This document shows positions 1 to 10,609 of a stretch of DNA of 64,000 nucleotides, piece by piece (within the stretch, counting starts at the first letter, position 1; every line of letters starts with the position of its first letter). The position numbers and the translations under genes were made by a program. The notes under the pieces are model-generated. The model was not told where the DNA came from. It did no database searches and saw only the letters and a program-made list of their open reading frames with translations. This stretch comes from Nemophila menziesii (taxonomy: Eukaryota > Streptophyta > Magnoliopsida > Boraginales > Hydrophyllaceae): NCBI GenBank assembly GCA_029959085.1, contig JARWIR010000010.1, forward strand, positions 12,607,001-12,671,000. The letters are read 5' to 3'.

Positions 1-87
1 TTCACTACAAATTAAAATAGAGGAAAAAATAAAGTTATAGAAGCATACTGCAAGAAGGATGGGAAAAGAAAGTTGTTCTGGACTATA

Positions 88-710
88 TTATTGTTTGTAC
101 ATGGAATACCTGGAAAGGAAAAATGAAGGCTTATCATGAAAATAAAAGCATATATGGGGATAATATCATATATAGCACAAATAAACTTATATCAGAATTG
201 TATGGTATAGATTGGAAGAAAATCTATAGTGTTCAATCTTCAAAAAGGTGTACAAAACCGGCGGAGAAAAGCGTAACTAATTATGAAGTGGTAGACTTAA
301 CATTGTCTTATGATGCATCTTTCAAAAATAATTATGAACCAACATGTATAGGAATTATCTAGGCACACAAAGTGCCAAGAGCACGATAAAGTCAGAAGCC
401 AACCTTCTATGTGATTCAGCTTTAGAGGATGAAGCAATGGCAATATTAATGGCGGTCGAAAGACGTGAAGAGTTCTCCAACGAAAGGAAACATATTTTTC
501 AGATAACCTTGATATTATTCAAGGTATTAGGCAGGTATCAGCTGCGAATTGGAGAATCCAACCGATCATTAATAGGATCAAACAAAAACCTATTAAATTT
601 GGTCCTATTTTCTTCAAATATATTAAAAGGGAATTCAATAGTCAAGCAGACAAGATCGCGAAGAAAACTAGGCACAAAGCCGCATTTGACATAAGAAGTT
701 CTGATCCTAT
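88..710 (+). pseudogene. LINE-type RNase H domain remnant, frameshifted
   Basis: This is a decayed C-terminus of a plant non-LTR retrotransposon polyprotein (RVT_3/RNase H-like domain). Reading across frames shows a W-N-T-W-K-G-K-M segment at about 105-130, the first catalytic block LSYDASFKNNYEP at about 310-345, a stop codon at 359, and after frame changes a tail FFKYIKREFNSQADKIAKK at about 612-668. The blocks have the same order and wording as the minus-strand copy at 4647-5390 (MSDASFKKDYEP and VNRKFNSVTDLIAKSARRK), so the two are diverged copies of one family. Upstream reverse transcriptase would lie outside the window. Several frameshifts and stops make it non-functional. The family call rests on motif spacing only. 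Confidence 0.6.
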
Positions 711-917
711 CTTTAGTTTTACTAGTATGTTCCAAAAGTCCGGTATAGTATAGGGATTCTGTTTCATTTTTTCTTTCATCGGCTTCTTTTTTTTTAATAA
801 AAAGAAAGAAAAGACAAACTATCATTTTCTCGGTTTTTTTGGTCAATGTGTTTGTTTTTGTTTTCTTTCTTTTGGTGCCTTTTAGGTGCCATCCTTAGTA
901 AAAAAAAAGAATAATTT

Positions 918-1091
918 TATATACCACCTAAAATTATATTACCCAAATATCATTCAATAATGTGGCGTGAATTGATTAGTTACAAATTTTTAATTAGATT
1001 AAAAAAATAAATAGATTATAGATTTGTAACCAACCAATTTATGGTACGTCATTATATTGTATTTGGATGGTATAATTTTAAATGGTATATA
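918..1091. mobile_element. Foldback MITE upstream of the dioxygenase
   Basis: The two halves form a nearly perfect inverted repeat of about 70 bp each: the left arm begins TATATACCACCTAAAATTAT and the right arm, read in reverse complement, begins TATATACCATTTAAAATTAT, with matches continuing to the centre (GTTACAAATTT against GTTACAAATCT). It has no coding capacity. It ends about 90 bp before the presumed dioxygenase start codon, so it sits in the promoter or 5' UTR. Superfamily is uncertain; no clear target duplication beyond TA was seen. Confidence 0.7.
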
Positions 1092-1178
1092 TCATTATTC
1101 GAAAAAAAAAATAACATGCACCACTTTCTTATATGCCATCAAAGGTTAAAATTAGTAGGAGCAACCTCAAACAAAGTC

Positions 1179-2809
1179 ATGTCTGAAACTGAAGCTCCTA
1201 ACCATATCAACGGAGAATCATTGTCCGACTCTATTCAAGAACTTGCTAAAATTAGAAATAATTTCCCAACAGATAAATACTTATACAAAGGTGGGAATTA
1301 TGGAGGAGACACTATTCATGCATCATCCCTCCCAGTCCTAGACATCCCACAAATTGATTTTGGCCTCCTACGATCTGCATCGGAGGATGGAGAACTCGAG
1401 ATCTCAAAACTCCGATCATCTCTTACAAATTTTTGTGGCTGTTTGTTTTCAGGTGCTATTTTATACAAACTCTTTTTTTACCGCTAATTTTTGTTTGAGT
1501 TATCTCACCAACACTTTTATATAGATATATAGGTATATTTCACCAACTCATTCTTTTAATTTTCAAGGTAAAACAATTAATATGTTAATAGTTAGCTTTG
1601 GGCTTATACCCAAAAAATGCCATGGCTGGTGTCTATTACTTAGTAGACCTCTCATGAGTTTCAAACTCCTTCTGGTGGTTCATATAAATATACATGTGTT
1701 TTACTCGTATATATTGATGCAGTTGATAAACCATGAAATGGCCGATTCATTTCTCGACAAAGTATATGAGATGAGCCGCCAATTCTTTGCCTTTCCCTTG
1801 GAAGTCAAGAAGATATATGCTAGAAAAGTTGACGATATGGAAGGTTATGGCAATGATTCTATTTTATCAGAGCATCAAACTCTTGATTGGAAAGATCGCT
1901 TGTTTCTAAAGATAAGCCCAGAGGATAAGCGTAAACTAAACTTCTGGCCGGAAAATCCTGAATGTTTTAGGTACCCTTCTAATTAATTACTCAAAGTAAC
2001 TAACAGTTGTTTATATTTGTCATGTTTTCATTTTCATTAATGCTGCAGAGAAGTGTTGACAGAGTATACCGATAAGTTGAAATCATTAAATGAAGTGCTT
2101 CTCAAGACCATGGCCAGGTCACTGGGTTTGGAAGAAGACTGTTTTGTAAATCAATGTGGAGAAAGAGCGATAATGAATGCTCGATTTAACCTTTACCCAC
2201 CATGTCCATTGCCTGATCGTATCCTAGGCATGAAACCTCATTCTGATGGATCTGTTCTTGCTTTTCTGCTGCAAGACAAAAAAGTTGAAGGCCTTCAGAT
2301 CTTGAAAGACGATCAATGGTTCAAAGTTCCAATTATTCCCTATGCTATTCTCGTCAATCTTGGAGATCAAATGGAGGTAATACTTCAAATACATATCGCC
2401 ATCATTTATTGTTTATCAAAAGAGAGGCATAAATGACAATACCAAATTGCTTATAAAATTATAAAATCTAGTACTTAATAATTATGGTCTTCAAAGAGTA
2501 TCTGTACCTTTTCAAGCTACATTGAGTGTGCAAGTAACGCTAACTACCTTAAGTAATTTCTCGCAGATAATGAGCAACGGAATATTCAAGAGCCCCGTGC
2601 ACAGGGTAGTGACAAACTCAGAAACAGAAAGAAATGTTATAGCTGTGTTTTGTTCCCCAGACCCAGATAAAGAGATTGGACCGGCAGAGAAGCTCATCGA
2701 TGAGAAGACACCAAGATTATACAAGACAATAAAATATAAAGATTATCTTGGTAGATATTATCAAAGTTACCAGATTGGAAAGAGATCGATCGATGCAACA
2801 AAGATCTAA
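1179..2809 (+). pseudogene. 2-oxoglutarate/Fe(II)-dependent dioxygenase gene (norcoclaurine synthase-like/SRG1-like), probably frameshifted
   Basis: This family oxidises or demethylates plant specialised metabolites in the cytosol using Fe(II), O2 and 2-oxoglutarate. Four exons fit GT-AG rules: 1179-1452, 1723-1970, 2049-2376, 2567-2809, giving about 363 codons, the usual family length. DIOX_N features lie in exons 1-2 (PVLDIPQIDFGLL, LINHEMADSFLDKV, EGYGNDSILSEHQTLDWKDR). Exon 3 has the iron ligands H and D in KPHSDGS, and exon 4 the second His in SPVHRVV. The cosubstrate motif RxS reads R-N-V, so the Ser is missing. At the end of exon 1 the expected G-C-F-Q is broken by a TGTT tandem duplication (1440-1443/1444-1447); removing those 4 bp gives GGC TGT TTT CAG in phase with exon 2. 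As it stands, the splice joins out of frame and meets TGA within five codons. The start ATG at 1179 is by analogy; in-frame ATGs lie upstream. Confidence 0.85.
1453..1722 (+). other. Intron 1 of the dioxygenase gene
   Basis: A GT-AG intron of 270 bp. Its donor follows TTTTCAG and its acceptor is ATTGATGCAG. It contains a short CAAACTCC-like stretch near 1660 that faintly resembles a Pol III B box, which is not enough to call a SINE. The other introns are 1971-2048 (78 bp) and 2377-2566 (190 bp). Confidence 0.7.
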
Positions 2810-4120
2810 ATTTGTAGTCATAATATTAGAGTTTTTCAACACCATAAAAACCCAATGATGTAGATCTTCTATTTTTGTTCCAATCCACAATGATGTAGAT
2901 TAAGAAAATGCGAATTAGCATTAGCGAAAAGTGTTATTTTTTCAGCCCATAATATTATGGATATTGATGGAAGAGGCGTTAACTTTAAGGCTTTAAACCT
3001 ATTAACAATATTTACAAAAACCAACACTAATTGGTCTAGAACCTAATAAAAGAATAAAAAAATACTAAAAAACATACACTTTCTCTATCACAGTAAAAAA
3101 ACAATTTTTCATAATCAAAATCCTATTAAAATTTCAAAATCTATTCCCTTTTTTTCTTTTTTACTACCTCTATCTCTCTTTCCCTTCCTCTTATTTTTCT
3201 CTTTACGCAGCGTTATTAGGCCGCTCCCCTTCCCTTCTCCACCACTGTCTACTGCACAAGAAACCTGGCGATATTGTGGATAATTCTCCACCACTCTTTC
3301 CTGCACAAGAAAACCGTGGTGGACCATTCTCCTTCACACCCAGTCTTTATCTTCACCCTGTAGAAGAAATCCGCCGCCGCTCTACTGCAGGAGAAAACCC
3401 CTGTCGTCTTGAACCATTCTTCATCACCATCTCGTCCACGCCACCCCTCTCCTGCGGAAGAAAACAGGCTGCCACACCATCAAGCACTTCCAAAAAACCC
3501 AAATGAAGGTAAAAAAATATTTACTTTTTTTCAAGCAAGTATGAAAAGATTTCTATGCGTTTTTTGTTTGAGCGAGTGTGTATAGATTACTATTGCTTTT
3601 TGCTCCACCAGGTATGAAGATATTTCTAATTGTTTTTCATTTTATTTTATTGTTTTTTGTTTTTTGTTTTTTATTCCATCAATTGTGAAGATATTTCTAA
3701 TTGTTTTTCATTTTATTTTATTGTTTTTTGTTTTTTGTTTTTTATTCCATCAAGTGTGAAGATATTTCTAATTGTTTTTTGTTCCAGCGAGTGTGAAGAG
3801 CTTACTTTTTTGTTTTTTGTAATTGTTTTGCAGAGTAACAGTTGAACAACTGCTGGAGATGGGTACAACCACTTGGATACACACTGTTGTTGTCCTACTT
3901 GGTTATAGTCACTTGGGTACACCAACCTGGATACACAGGTTTTATATTCATTGGGGATGGTCTTCTAACTGGATACGCTATTTGGTACGACTATTTCGGT
4001 ATGGGCTTTTTGGGTACGGAACCTTGGCATAACTGTTGGAGGATAGTTTGTATTTTGAATTGGATACTTAGGAGTTTGACATGTACAAATATGAATTAGG
4101 TTTATACCCAAATGCTATTG
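2810..4120. other. Non-coding interval with CT-rich and short repeated blocks
   Basis: No gene is recognised. From 3130 to 3250 the plus strand is strongly pyrimidine-rich. From 3240 to 3510 a degenerate repeat of the type CCACCACT...CTGCACAAGAAAACC occurs several times and ends just before AAATGAAGGTAAAAA, which resembles a 5' UTR-like leader of a transposon or pseudogene. The region 3840-4030 has recurring GGATACAC/GGGTACA motifs. The open frames here are short and lack family motifs. Confidence 0.4.
3615..3795. repeat. Minisatellite, 71-bp unit
   Basis: A 71-bp unit beginning TGAAGATATTTCTAATTG starts at 3615, 3686 and 3757. The first two copies are almost identical and the third is shortened, with a further truncated GTGTGAAGAG copy at 3791. 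The unit is T-rich (TTTTTTG runs), consistent with replication slippage. Confidence 0.8.
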
Positions 4121-4200
4121 GTACTTATAATGCAACTATAATGATAGTAAGGACTTGTAATGAAACTATAATGATAATAAGGACTTATAATGCAACTATA
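4121..4200. repeat. Short tandem repeat, 30-bp unit
   Basis: A 30-bp unit (GTACTTATAATGCAACTATA and variants with GGACTTGTAATGAAACTATA) starts at 4121, 4151 and 4181. It is AT-rich and non-coding. Confidence 0.7.
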
Positions 4201-4646
4201 TAAAAATAACATTGTAACATTTAATAAACGGAATAGGTACAGACCCATGGGTACATACCCAATTGGTTAATTTACAAAAAGTGTGATGAGCCATTAATTA
4301 GGTACGTTCTTACCGATAAAGTAAAAAAAAGGAAATAAGGGTAAAAACTAAACCAGAAAATTAGATTTAGACCTTATATAATGTTTATTTAATTGAAACT
4401 TAAACGATATATATATATATTTTTTATTTTCGGTTTTAGAAAGTAATTTCCTCTTAAATATGCATCATATATAGCTAGGTTTTGTGTAATTTCATTTCCG
4501 TCCAAAAAAAAAAGGTAATTTCCTCTTGATTGAATTATGTTTATATAATTATGCATTTGGAAAAAATAGGACTATGTGTTAGGGTCTTTATCATATTTTT
4601 TTAGGCCCATTCTCTTCAGTGTTTTTTTTTTCCAAAAATTAGTAAA

Positions 4647-5390
4647 TCAAGAACGTTTATACACTGATTTAAAGAAAACATAAAAATCGCTCAACGAGCC
4701 GCTCTTCCAAGTAGAAGTATCAATTTTACGTCTTGCACTCTTAGCTATGAGATCCGTGACACTATTAAATTTCCTATTAACGAAGTTAACCTTCCAGTAA
4801 GGGAACTTCGCGAGCCAGTTCCTCATTTCGGCAATAAACAGGTAGATTTGCCATCGAAGACCTGTGCATTTAGATATACCTTGAATTAATTCAAGGTTGT
4901 CGGAGTAAAAGGAGACACTCCGCAGAATACAACTAGCGACCTTTCTCATAGCGAGAAGGATCGTCCAACATTCTCCTTCAATAGGTCTTCTAACGATAGA
5001 TCTGGAGACAATCTTGTGAGCGACTTTACCTTCCTTGTCAATTGCAATTGCTGCTATAGGTGTCGGTTCATAATCTTTTTTAAAAGATGCATCACTCATG
5101 AAAATATAATCTGAACTGTCCGTAAGAATTGGGTTATTCTCAATCATATAATCATTATTGTTCTTGTCTCTTATTGTACGTTCCTCTTCCTGCCTCTAAT
5201 CCTCAGTAATCTTATTTTTAAAGAGATCATTCATAGCCGAGTGAATTTTAAATAAGACATCTTTAATAGCTCATGGAGTATTATCGTGAAAACCTCTCAT
5301 TTTCGCCTTCCATATGTTCCATAAGGTAAGTAGAAAGTAGGCGGTAAATTCATTTTGGTCCCATCCATTCTTAACTTACTTTTTACGCAT
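4647..5390 (-). pseudogene. LINE-type RNase H (RVT_3) domain with upstream linker, two stops
   Basis: An uninterrupted 166-residue frame (5147-4647) holds a near-complete RNase H-like domain: MSDASFKKDYEP (first Asp), EGECWTILLAM (Glu), FYSDNLELIQGI (Asp), then NRKFNSVTDLIAKSARRK near the C-terminus. Upstream on the same strand (about 5390-5150) is the typical plant LINE linker with an LLTLWNIWKAKMRGFHDN motif, interrupted by stops near 5272 and 5195. This matches the C-terminal end of plant LINE ORF2 proteins, where RNase H follows a zinc-ribbon-like segment. No reverse transcriptase is found upstream in 5400-6200, so this is a truncated fragment related to the one at 88-710. Confidence 0.7.
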
Positions 5391-5419
5391 TTCAATTAAC
5401 CTGTGCTTGTCTTTAACGA

Positions 5420-5860
5420 CAACATGTGGTCGCTAACGAGTCGTCCCTAAAGTTTAGTTGCTAAAGATTGGCAATGACAACGATAAGTCAAATATTGTCC
5501 CTAATAAATCTCTTATCTTTAACGAAGACATTTGTTGATCTTTACCAACGAATTTTTTCGTTATTGGTGACGATAGGTGTTGTCACTAGAGACCTCGTCA
5601 CTACCGATGACGAATGATGTCACTACAAATTTGAGGATTACCAACATCAGATATCGCTGATAAATTTTTGGGTCATTACCTACGATATTTTTAGTCGGCA
5701 TTAAAGTGATATTTAGCGACGACGGAAATTGTTTGTGAAAACCCCTTCGTTACGAACAACATATTTTGTCGCTAAAGATTTGGGTCATTACTAAGTCATT
5801 TTCGTCGGCATTAATGTGATCTTTAGTGACGACAATGTTGTTGTTATTAACTTTGATTTT
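5420..5860. mobile_element. CACTA (En/Spm)-type subterminal repeat block
   Basis: This block is dense in short direct and inverted copies of TCGCTAA, GACGA, TTAGCGACGA and GTCACTA motifs, for example GTGACGATAGGTGTTGTCACTA at about 5569-5589. Such blocks are typical of CACTA element ends, where the transposon protein binds. The same motif set recurs at 8745-9180. I did not find an unambiguous CACTA terminus next to it. Confidence 0.55.
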
Positions 5861-6226
5861 AAATTGATTATTTTGTTTTTTAAATTATATGGAATACGAT
5901 TTATTCGTTAATATATTAACCAAATAGGAAAAAAAGAATTAAATTACCGAAAACACAATTATAATACGATAAATTAGAAAAGCTTATACTACTAAATCAA
6001 AAATACATAAGTTCAAATTAAAAAAATCAAAAAATTAAGTCATATTACAAACCAAAAAGAAAGTCTCGAATAATCAACAACGACTTTTGGAAGATTCAGA
6101 TTTCAAGGAGTAGGATCTGTTGGATGATGATTCGAAGGCGTAGAGCCTGAAGCGGGGGGGGGGAACTTCCTACTGAGTGAGGGGATCAAATGTCGGGAGT
6201 TCTCGACTGGCCTGTTGCTAGTTAAA

Positions 6227-6742
6227 CTAAATCATAAAAACACTCATTTTGTCTAGCCCGCACGGTGACTGTTGCGTGTTGGTGGTAGACTGGGATGATT
6301 GATTGGCCAAAAAGTCAAATATCTGAAATCCCTGCTCAACCATGCACCGGTTCTTGTAATAGAACATGGCGTCGAAAATAGCTTCCATCTTCAATGCTTG
6401 GCTTGGTTGAGGAGCTCCTTCCTTCTTTGCCTTTTTTGCAGGGACAACACTGGGTAACCACCCACATGTTCCCTTCCCCGTTTCTTTCTCAACAACACTC
6501 ACCGCCGATTGAATCTGTTCATGGCGTGAAATAGTGGGGGTGGAAGATAAGAATACCCCGACCAACTCTGTGAGGTCGCATGCATGGGTAGTGACAGAAA
6601 CCGTCGTTGCAGTACTTCCTTTCAAACAATTGTATTCAAATATAAAACAAGATTTAGAACACTTAACTCTGATTAACGATAGCGCTTGGCCCTCCACGTG
6701 TCCGTATTGTGTCAAAACAGACTGTATAGAAGAAATTGGCAT
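6227..6742 (-). CDS. Unrecognised 171-residue reading frame in CACTA-like DNA
   Basis: I do not recognise this product. The frame has a Ser/Thr-rich N-terminal half, a basic patch VVPAKKAKKEG in the middle, and a Gln/Ser-rich C-terminus (SSQSTTNTQQSPCG). It has no signal peptide, obvious catalytic motif or membrane segment. It lies between two blocks of CACTA subterminal repeats on the same strand as the old CACTA transposase, so it may be the last exon of a second element-encoded protein of the TNP1/accessory kind. It could equally be a chance frame. Confidence 0.3.
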   Translation of the reverse strand: MPISSIQSVLTQYGHVEGQALSLIRVKCSKSCFIFEYNCLKGSTATTVSVTTHACDLTELVGVFLSSTPTISRHEQIQSAVSVVEKETGKGTCGWLPSVVPAKKAKKEGAPQPSQALKMEAIFDAMFYYKNRCMVEQGFQIFDFLANQSSQSTTNTQQSPCGLDKMSVFMI

Positions 6743-6759
6743 TCGGGGGCAGTGGTAGA

Positions 6760-7740
6760 CTCTTCTCTCCTACCTTACATTGTTGTGTGTCAACGAAGGG
6801 TATCGAATCTTTTTTAGGCATTAATACATGAATTAACATTAATTTAACAAAGTGAAAAAAACACCTCTAGCAATAACTTCTGGATCTGGGAGTAACTCCT
6901 AGATCCTCCTTCGCTCGGGCGATCCTGCTTTGTCCTACTTGCGTTCGCTCGATTTTGCATAATTTAATTTAAAAAATGAATAACTAATATTATTATTATT
7001 AAATTTAAATTAATTTATATATTAAGGGGGTGCAATGGTACATGTTCTTTATCACTCCCTCGAAAATCACAGCTCAGCTTCCAATGCGCATCTGACATAT
7101 CGTTAGGTTTTGTGCCAGTGAGGTACTATTTTAGTTGATTATTTGTTTGTTTCATCGATATCTCCTGGCACAAGTATCCGTGAGGCATCCTAATAATCTT
7201 AATACAATCCTCCCTCCGCCTCTATCCTCTGTATCAAAAAATCCTGGATAAAAAAATTATACGGTAAATTATTTACAACAATTATATTATCTAAGTGTAT
7301 TCTCTTTTAAAAAAAAATGGAATTGGTAAATTACCCATAGTCGGTCGAAAGCACGCTGCTACAAACTTGCAGGAACATCGACTTACGTTTTACGCGTATT
7401 GCCAAGCCGATGACCTTCACCACGTGCTTACAATAGGTGGAACTCGGGTGCTACGTCCTATCCATGTTGTAGAAGTCTACTGAGAAGTGTTCAATGGCTT
7501 TTTCCACGACCTTCCTTGCAGATGCCAGTATGGCCTTACCCCGTGGCTTTCTCTTCGGCTAACCCGCTTTTCAGTGAGGAAATTCGAATACTGTTTATGT
7601 GTTAAGGAATTTTAAAATATAACACAACCTGATGACAAACTCTCATAACCGGCGATCCTCCTATTGTATGGCGGTGGTGAATCCTCTCTATTCCACTCTG
7701 CAGTGTCCTTGTGGCATAACAAAAATAATCTAATTAATAA
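6760..7740. other. Interval without a recognisable gene
   Basis: On the minus strand at about 7590-7490 there is a short coding-looking stretch (KPRGKAILASARKVVEKAIEHF), then stops. It could be another degraded exon of the CACTA-associated gene, but no family could be assigned. The rest is AT-rich with no repeats of note. Confidence 0.3.
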
Positions 7741-7750
7741 CTATTAAACT

Positions 7751-8230
7751 TGCAATTAGGTCTCCTAAAGTTTTGAAAATTACAACTTCGAGCCAAACTT
7801 TCATAAAAACTACAAGTCTACCCTAAATTAATTTTAATAATCTAAAGACACCTACATTTTAAAAATATATTGGCCCCTAATTTTGGAAAATATGCAATTA
7901 GGTTCCTTAAAGTTTTAAAAATTTGAAGTTCGAGCCCGAATTTTATAAAAACTACATTTTACCCCAAATTTAATTTCACTTATCTTAATGTACCTACATT
8001 TAAAAAAAACAATTTTGGACCCTAATTTTGAAAAATATGCACATAGATCCCTAAAGTTTTAAAGACTACAATTTTGAGTTCAAATTTATAATTACTACAA
8101 TTCTACCCTAAAATTAATTTTAACTATCTCAAGGCACCTTCGTCTAAATATAATACAAATTTACCTTAATTTTGAAAAATTGCATTAGGTCTCTAAAGTT
8201 TGAAAAATTGCAACCCTAAAACAACAACTC
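7751..8230. repeat. Tandem repeat, about 143-bp unit, 3.3 copies
   Basis: The unit begins TGCAATTAGGTCTCCTAAAG and recurs at 7751, 7893, 8038 and 8181 (spacings 142, 145, 143 bp). Each copy contains CTACCCTAAATT-like and CACCTACATTT-like internal segments. Copies are diverged by roughly 20-30% by eye and lie between the two CACTA subterminal blocks. Confidence 0.8.
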
Positions 8231-8744
8231 TATCCAAATTGATGAAATGAAGATCTGGTTAAATAAATTTACTTCGTGGAAAATTAGTCACATCACGAGG
8301 TCTCTTAACAGCTAATGATGCCCTAGACAAATTCGTTAGGAATTACATCAACTTGTCCCAATGGAAGGATTTGCCCCTATTTAGAGTGTTTAAATGTCCC
8401 AATCTTATGTGCAAAAGTGGTGTAATATTGTAACTTTTATTTCTCTATGACAAAAAAACAATTATCATAAGCCACAATCACAAAAAATTAACACAAATGA
8501 ATAAAAAGATAAAACACATTCTATACATATCCATAAATACATGCTCAAATTCAGAATCAGTAATATTAATTAAACCAAAATAAACTAAAAAATATGTGAG
8601 AATCAAAGAAACTTACTTGTTTAGAAGGATTTTCGTAGTGGGGATTGATCGAAAATGGAATCGGATGGATTGCCTTTTCGAATCAGAAAAAAAAATTATG
8701 TTGGATTGAACTTTAATTCGACTGAAATGGTTAAAATTATTTTT
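8231..8744. other. Interval without a recognisable gene
   Basis: AT-rich sequence with stops in all frames. Nothing recognisable apart from proximity to the subterminal repeat block that starts at 8745. Confidence 0.3.
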
Positions 8745-9180
8745 ATAAGCTCAGTCATTAGCGACGACATTTTTTCGTCGCCAGTGACCTCAAAGTATCA
8801 TCGCTAATATTCGTTTTTATTTTTTAATTACTTTTTGTCATTAACGATGATATATGTTGCCGCTAATGATACTTGGAACTTGGCCCGCAAAAAATAGTCT
8901 ACCAAACACTTAACTCGAAAATTGAATTTTGAACTCTAGCAACGACATCGTGTTGTCGCTAGTAATGTTTATCATTAGTGACGATATTTTGTCGTCCCTT
9001 GTGAGTTTTTTGATTTTTTTAAAAAAGAAACAAGTCATTAGTGACGATCCTTTACATTAGTAACTAGTTCTTCATTAAGAACTCGTTGCTAATGACAATG
9101 ATCCTTGGCGACGATATCCTTGACATTAACGACAACTTTTTATGTCTTTGTGACGACATAGTTGTCGCTAACGCCAAACA
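8745..9180 (-). mobile_element. CACTA subterminal repeats, 3' side of the old minus-strand element
   Basis: Repeated TTAGCGACGACA, TCGTCGCTAA and GTCGCTAGTAA motifs occur in both orientations (for example TTAGCGACGACATTTTTTCG at about 8759-8778 and TGTTGTCGCTAGTAA at about 8951). The block follows, on the minus strand, the DUF4216 remnant at 10100-9840 and an acidic tail (EDDDELHDDTWDD-like, about 9640-9590), the order expected for the 3' end of a CACTA TNP2 gene. Confidence 0.6.
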
Positions 9181-9589
9181 TTAAAAAAATGTAATATAGC
9201 TTAATCTCGTAATTTTTCTCTCTGTTAATACATAATCAATTCAATAAACATTACTATTATACCATTCCTAAAACATTTAGTTAACACATCACAAAAAGTT
9301 ACAATGCTTCACATTATAAGTCATAAAATCGTATACAATTGTCAAAATATCCAAATAATTGTCCCAATAAGAGTGGCCTTGATGTGTTTCTCCCTATATG
9401 TACACATGTCTTGTTTGCACCTATTTTATCGAACATATATCTGTTAACAAATGAAGAGTTAACAAACATTAAACTTCTTATAAATTAGTGGAAAAAAATT
9501 AGTAGTCTATCTCATATCCATAATCATCATAGCCCTCGATTTCTTGATCGCAATCAACATATATGGGTTGAGAAGATGGGTTTTTAGAG

Positions 9590-10100
9590 CCATCAATCAT
9601 CCCATGTATCATCATGTAGTTCATCATCATCTTCGATCAAGGGATCATGCCCCCAACGAGTTTGGATCAACCTATACACCTTCTACTGTAGTCAAGTATA
9701 ATTGAGAGTCATCTGTGTCTAAGATATTCGTATCAACTATAGGATTGGAGATCAAATATATAGTAGGGAAATCAGATATGTAGTAGGAGAGATAGATTCC
9801 ACACCCCATAAATCGGCAATCCACTCATGACGATCGTTTACTTCCCATACAACTTTTTACCCCTTTTTGGAAATTTTTTGCATTTATTTTTTCTATAGAG
9901 AAGACATTCCTTTCATGAGTAGCTAAGATGCAAGGTTTTTCACTCCACCAGAAAGAACCCGTACTGATCATAGTTGTTCAGTGTTCTGACTTCCTCTTTT
10001 TCTTACTCGCGTCGGTGTTATACCACTTTCATTCGAACATGACAACCAAATAATCACCACCGATTCAACATTGATGATTTCGACTAACTCACCGTAAAAC
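9590..10100 (-). pseudogene. CACTA transposase DUF4216 domain remnant and acidic tail
   Basis: Read on the minus strand, DUF4216 motifs appear in order: FYGELVEIINVESVV (expected YYGxLxEIIEL..VVLF) at about 10100-10055, then in a shifted frame KPCILATHERNVFSIEK (expected EPFVLASQAxQVFYV) at about 9945-9890, and finally an acidic Asp/Glu stretch near 9640-9590. DUF4216 is the C-terminal domain of TNP2-type CACTA transposases. At least one frameshift and several stops are present. It belongs with the DUF4218 piece at 12079-12336 and the N-terminal pieces at 19.3 and 20.9-21.2 kb. Confidence 0.65.
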
Positions 10101-10464
10101 AAACTCTATCCATGACTTTATAAATACATAATCTTGAGTAACTCTTTGTTAACCTTTTACACGTGTAACTCATTTTACCCTATTTTTAACACAATAATCG
10201 TATCTATACACGACATTTTATGAATTGTTTAAAATAAGTTTTGTTGTTACACATGCTTCTCTAACCTGTCATATTCCAAAAACCTGGAATGAATCCATAT
10301 AAGTTCAGTTAGAGTCGGAAAGTGTACAAAATAGGAAAATTATATATACCTTTTCAGTGAATCATCAAGCAAAATGTACTCGGTGAATTTTTCTACATCC
10401 GCGGCAGGTACTTGTAAGAAAGTCTTGTGTTCGTTGTAAACGGAAATCATGTAAATAAGATTTA

Positions 10465-10592
10465 ACCAGGTGAGCTAGCTCATCTGGCCAGGGCTCTGTC
10501 TCTCAAGTGAGAGGTACAGGGTCCGAAAGTTATTAAAAGTTTGGAAAGTTCTCTCAAGTGAGAGGTTGCCTAGAGGTATGGTTAAAAAAAAA
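10465..10592 (+). mobile_element. tRNA-derived SINE-like element with target duplication
   Basis: A 128-bp segment begins ACCAGGTGAGCTAGCTCATC (A-box-like), carries a B-box-like GGGTCCGAA at about 10518, and ends in a run of A residues. It is flanked by an exact direct repeat AAGATTTA at 10457-10464 and 10593-10600. The sequence CTCTCAAGTGAGAGG occurs twice inside it. It sits between the DUF4216 and DUF4218 parts of the CACTA gene, so it inserted into that element. Confidence 0.65.
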
Positions 10593-10609
10593 AAGATTTA
10601 GGGAAGGGG

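Noticed and set aside
538..846. Minus-strand 102-codon frame
   Set aside because: Antisense of the decayed LINE fragment; low-complexity Lys/Phe runs and no family motif.
3823..4099. Overlapping frames rich in GYT/WIH repeats
   Set aside because: Arise from recurring GGATACAC/GGGTACA motifs in non-coding DNA; two overlapping frames are equally open.
4419..4434. CRISPR-like or regulatory role for short AT repeats
   Set aside because: Ordinary TA microsatellite in a plant genome; no spacer-repeat structure anywhere in the window.
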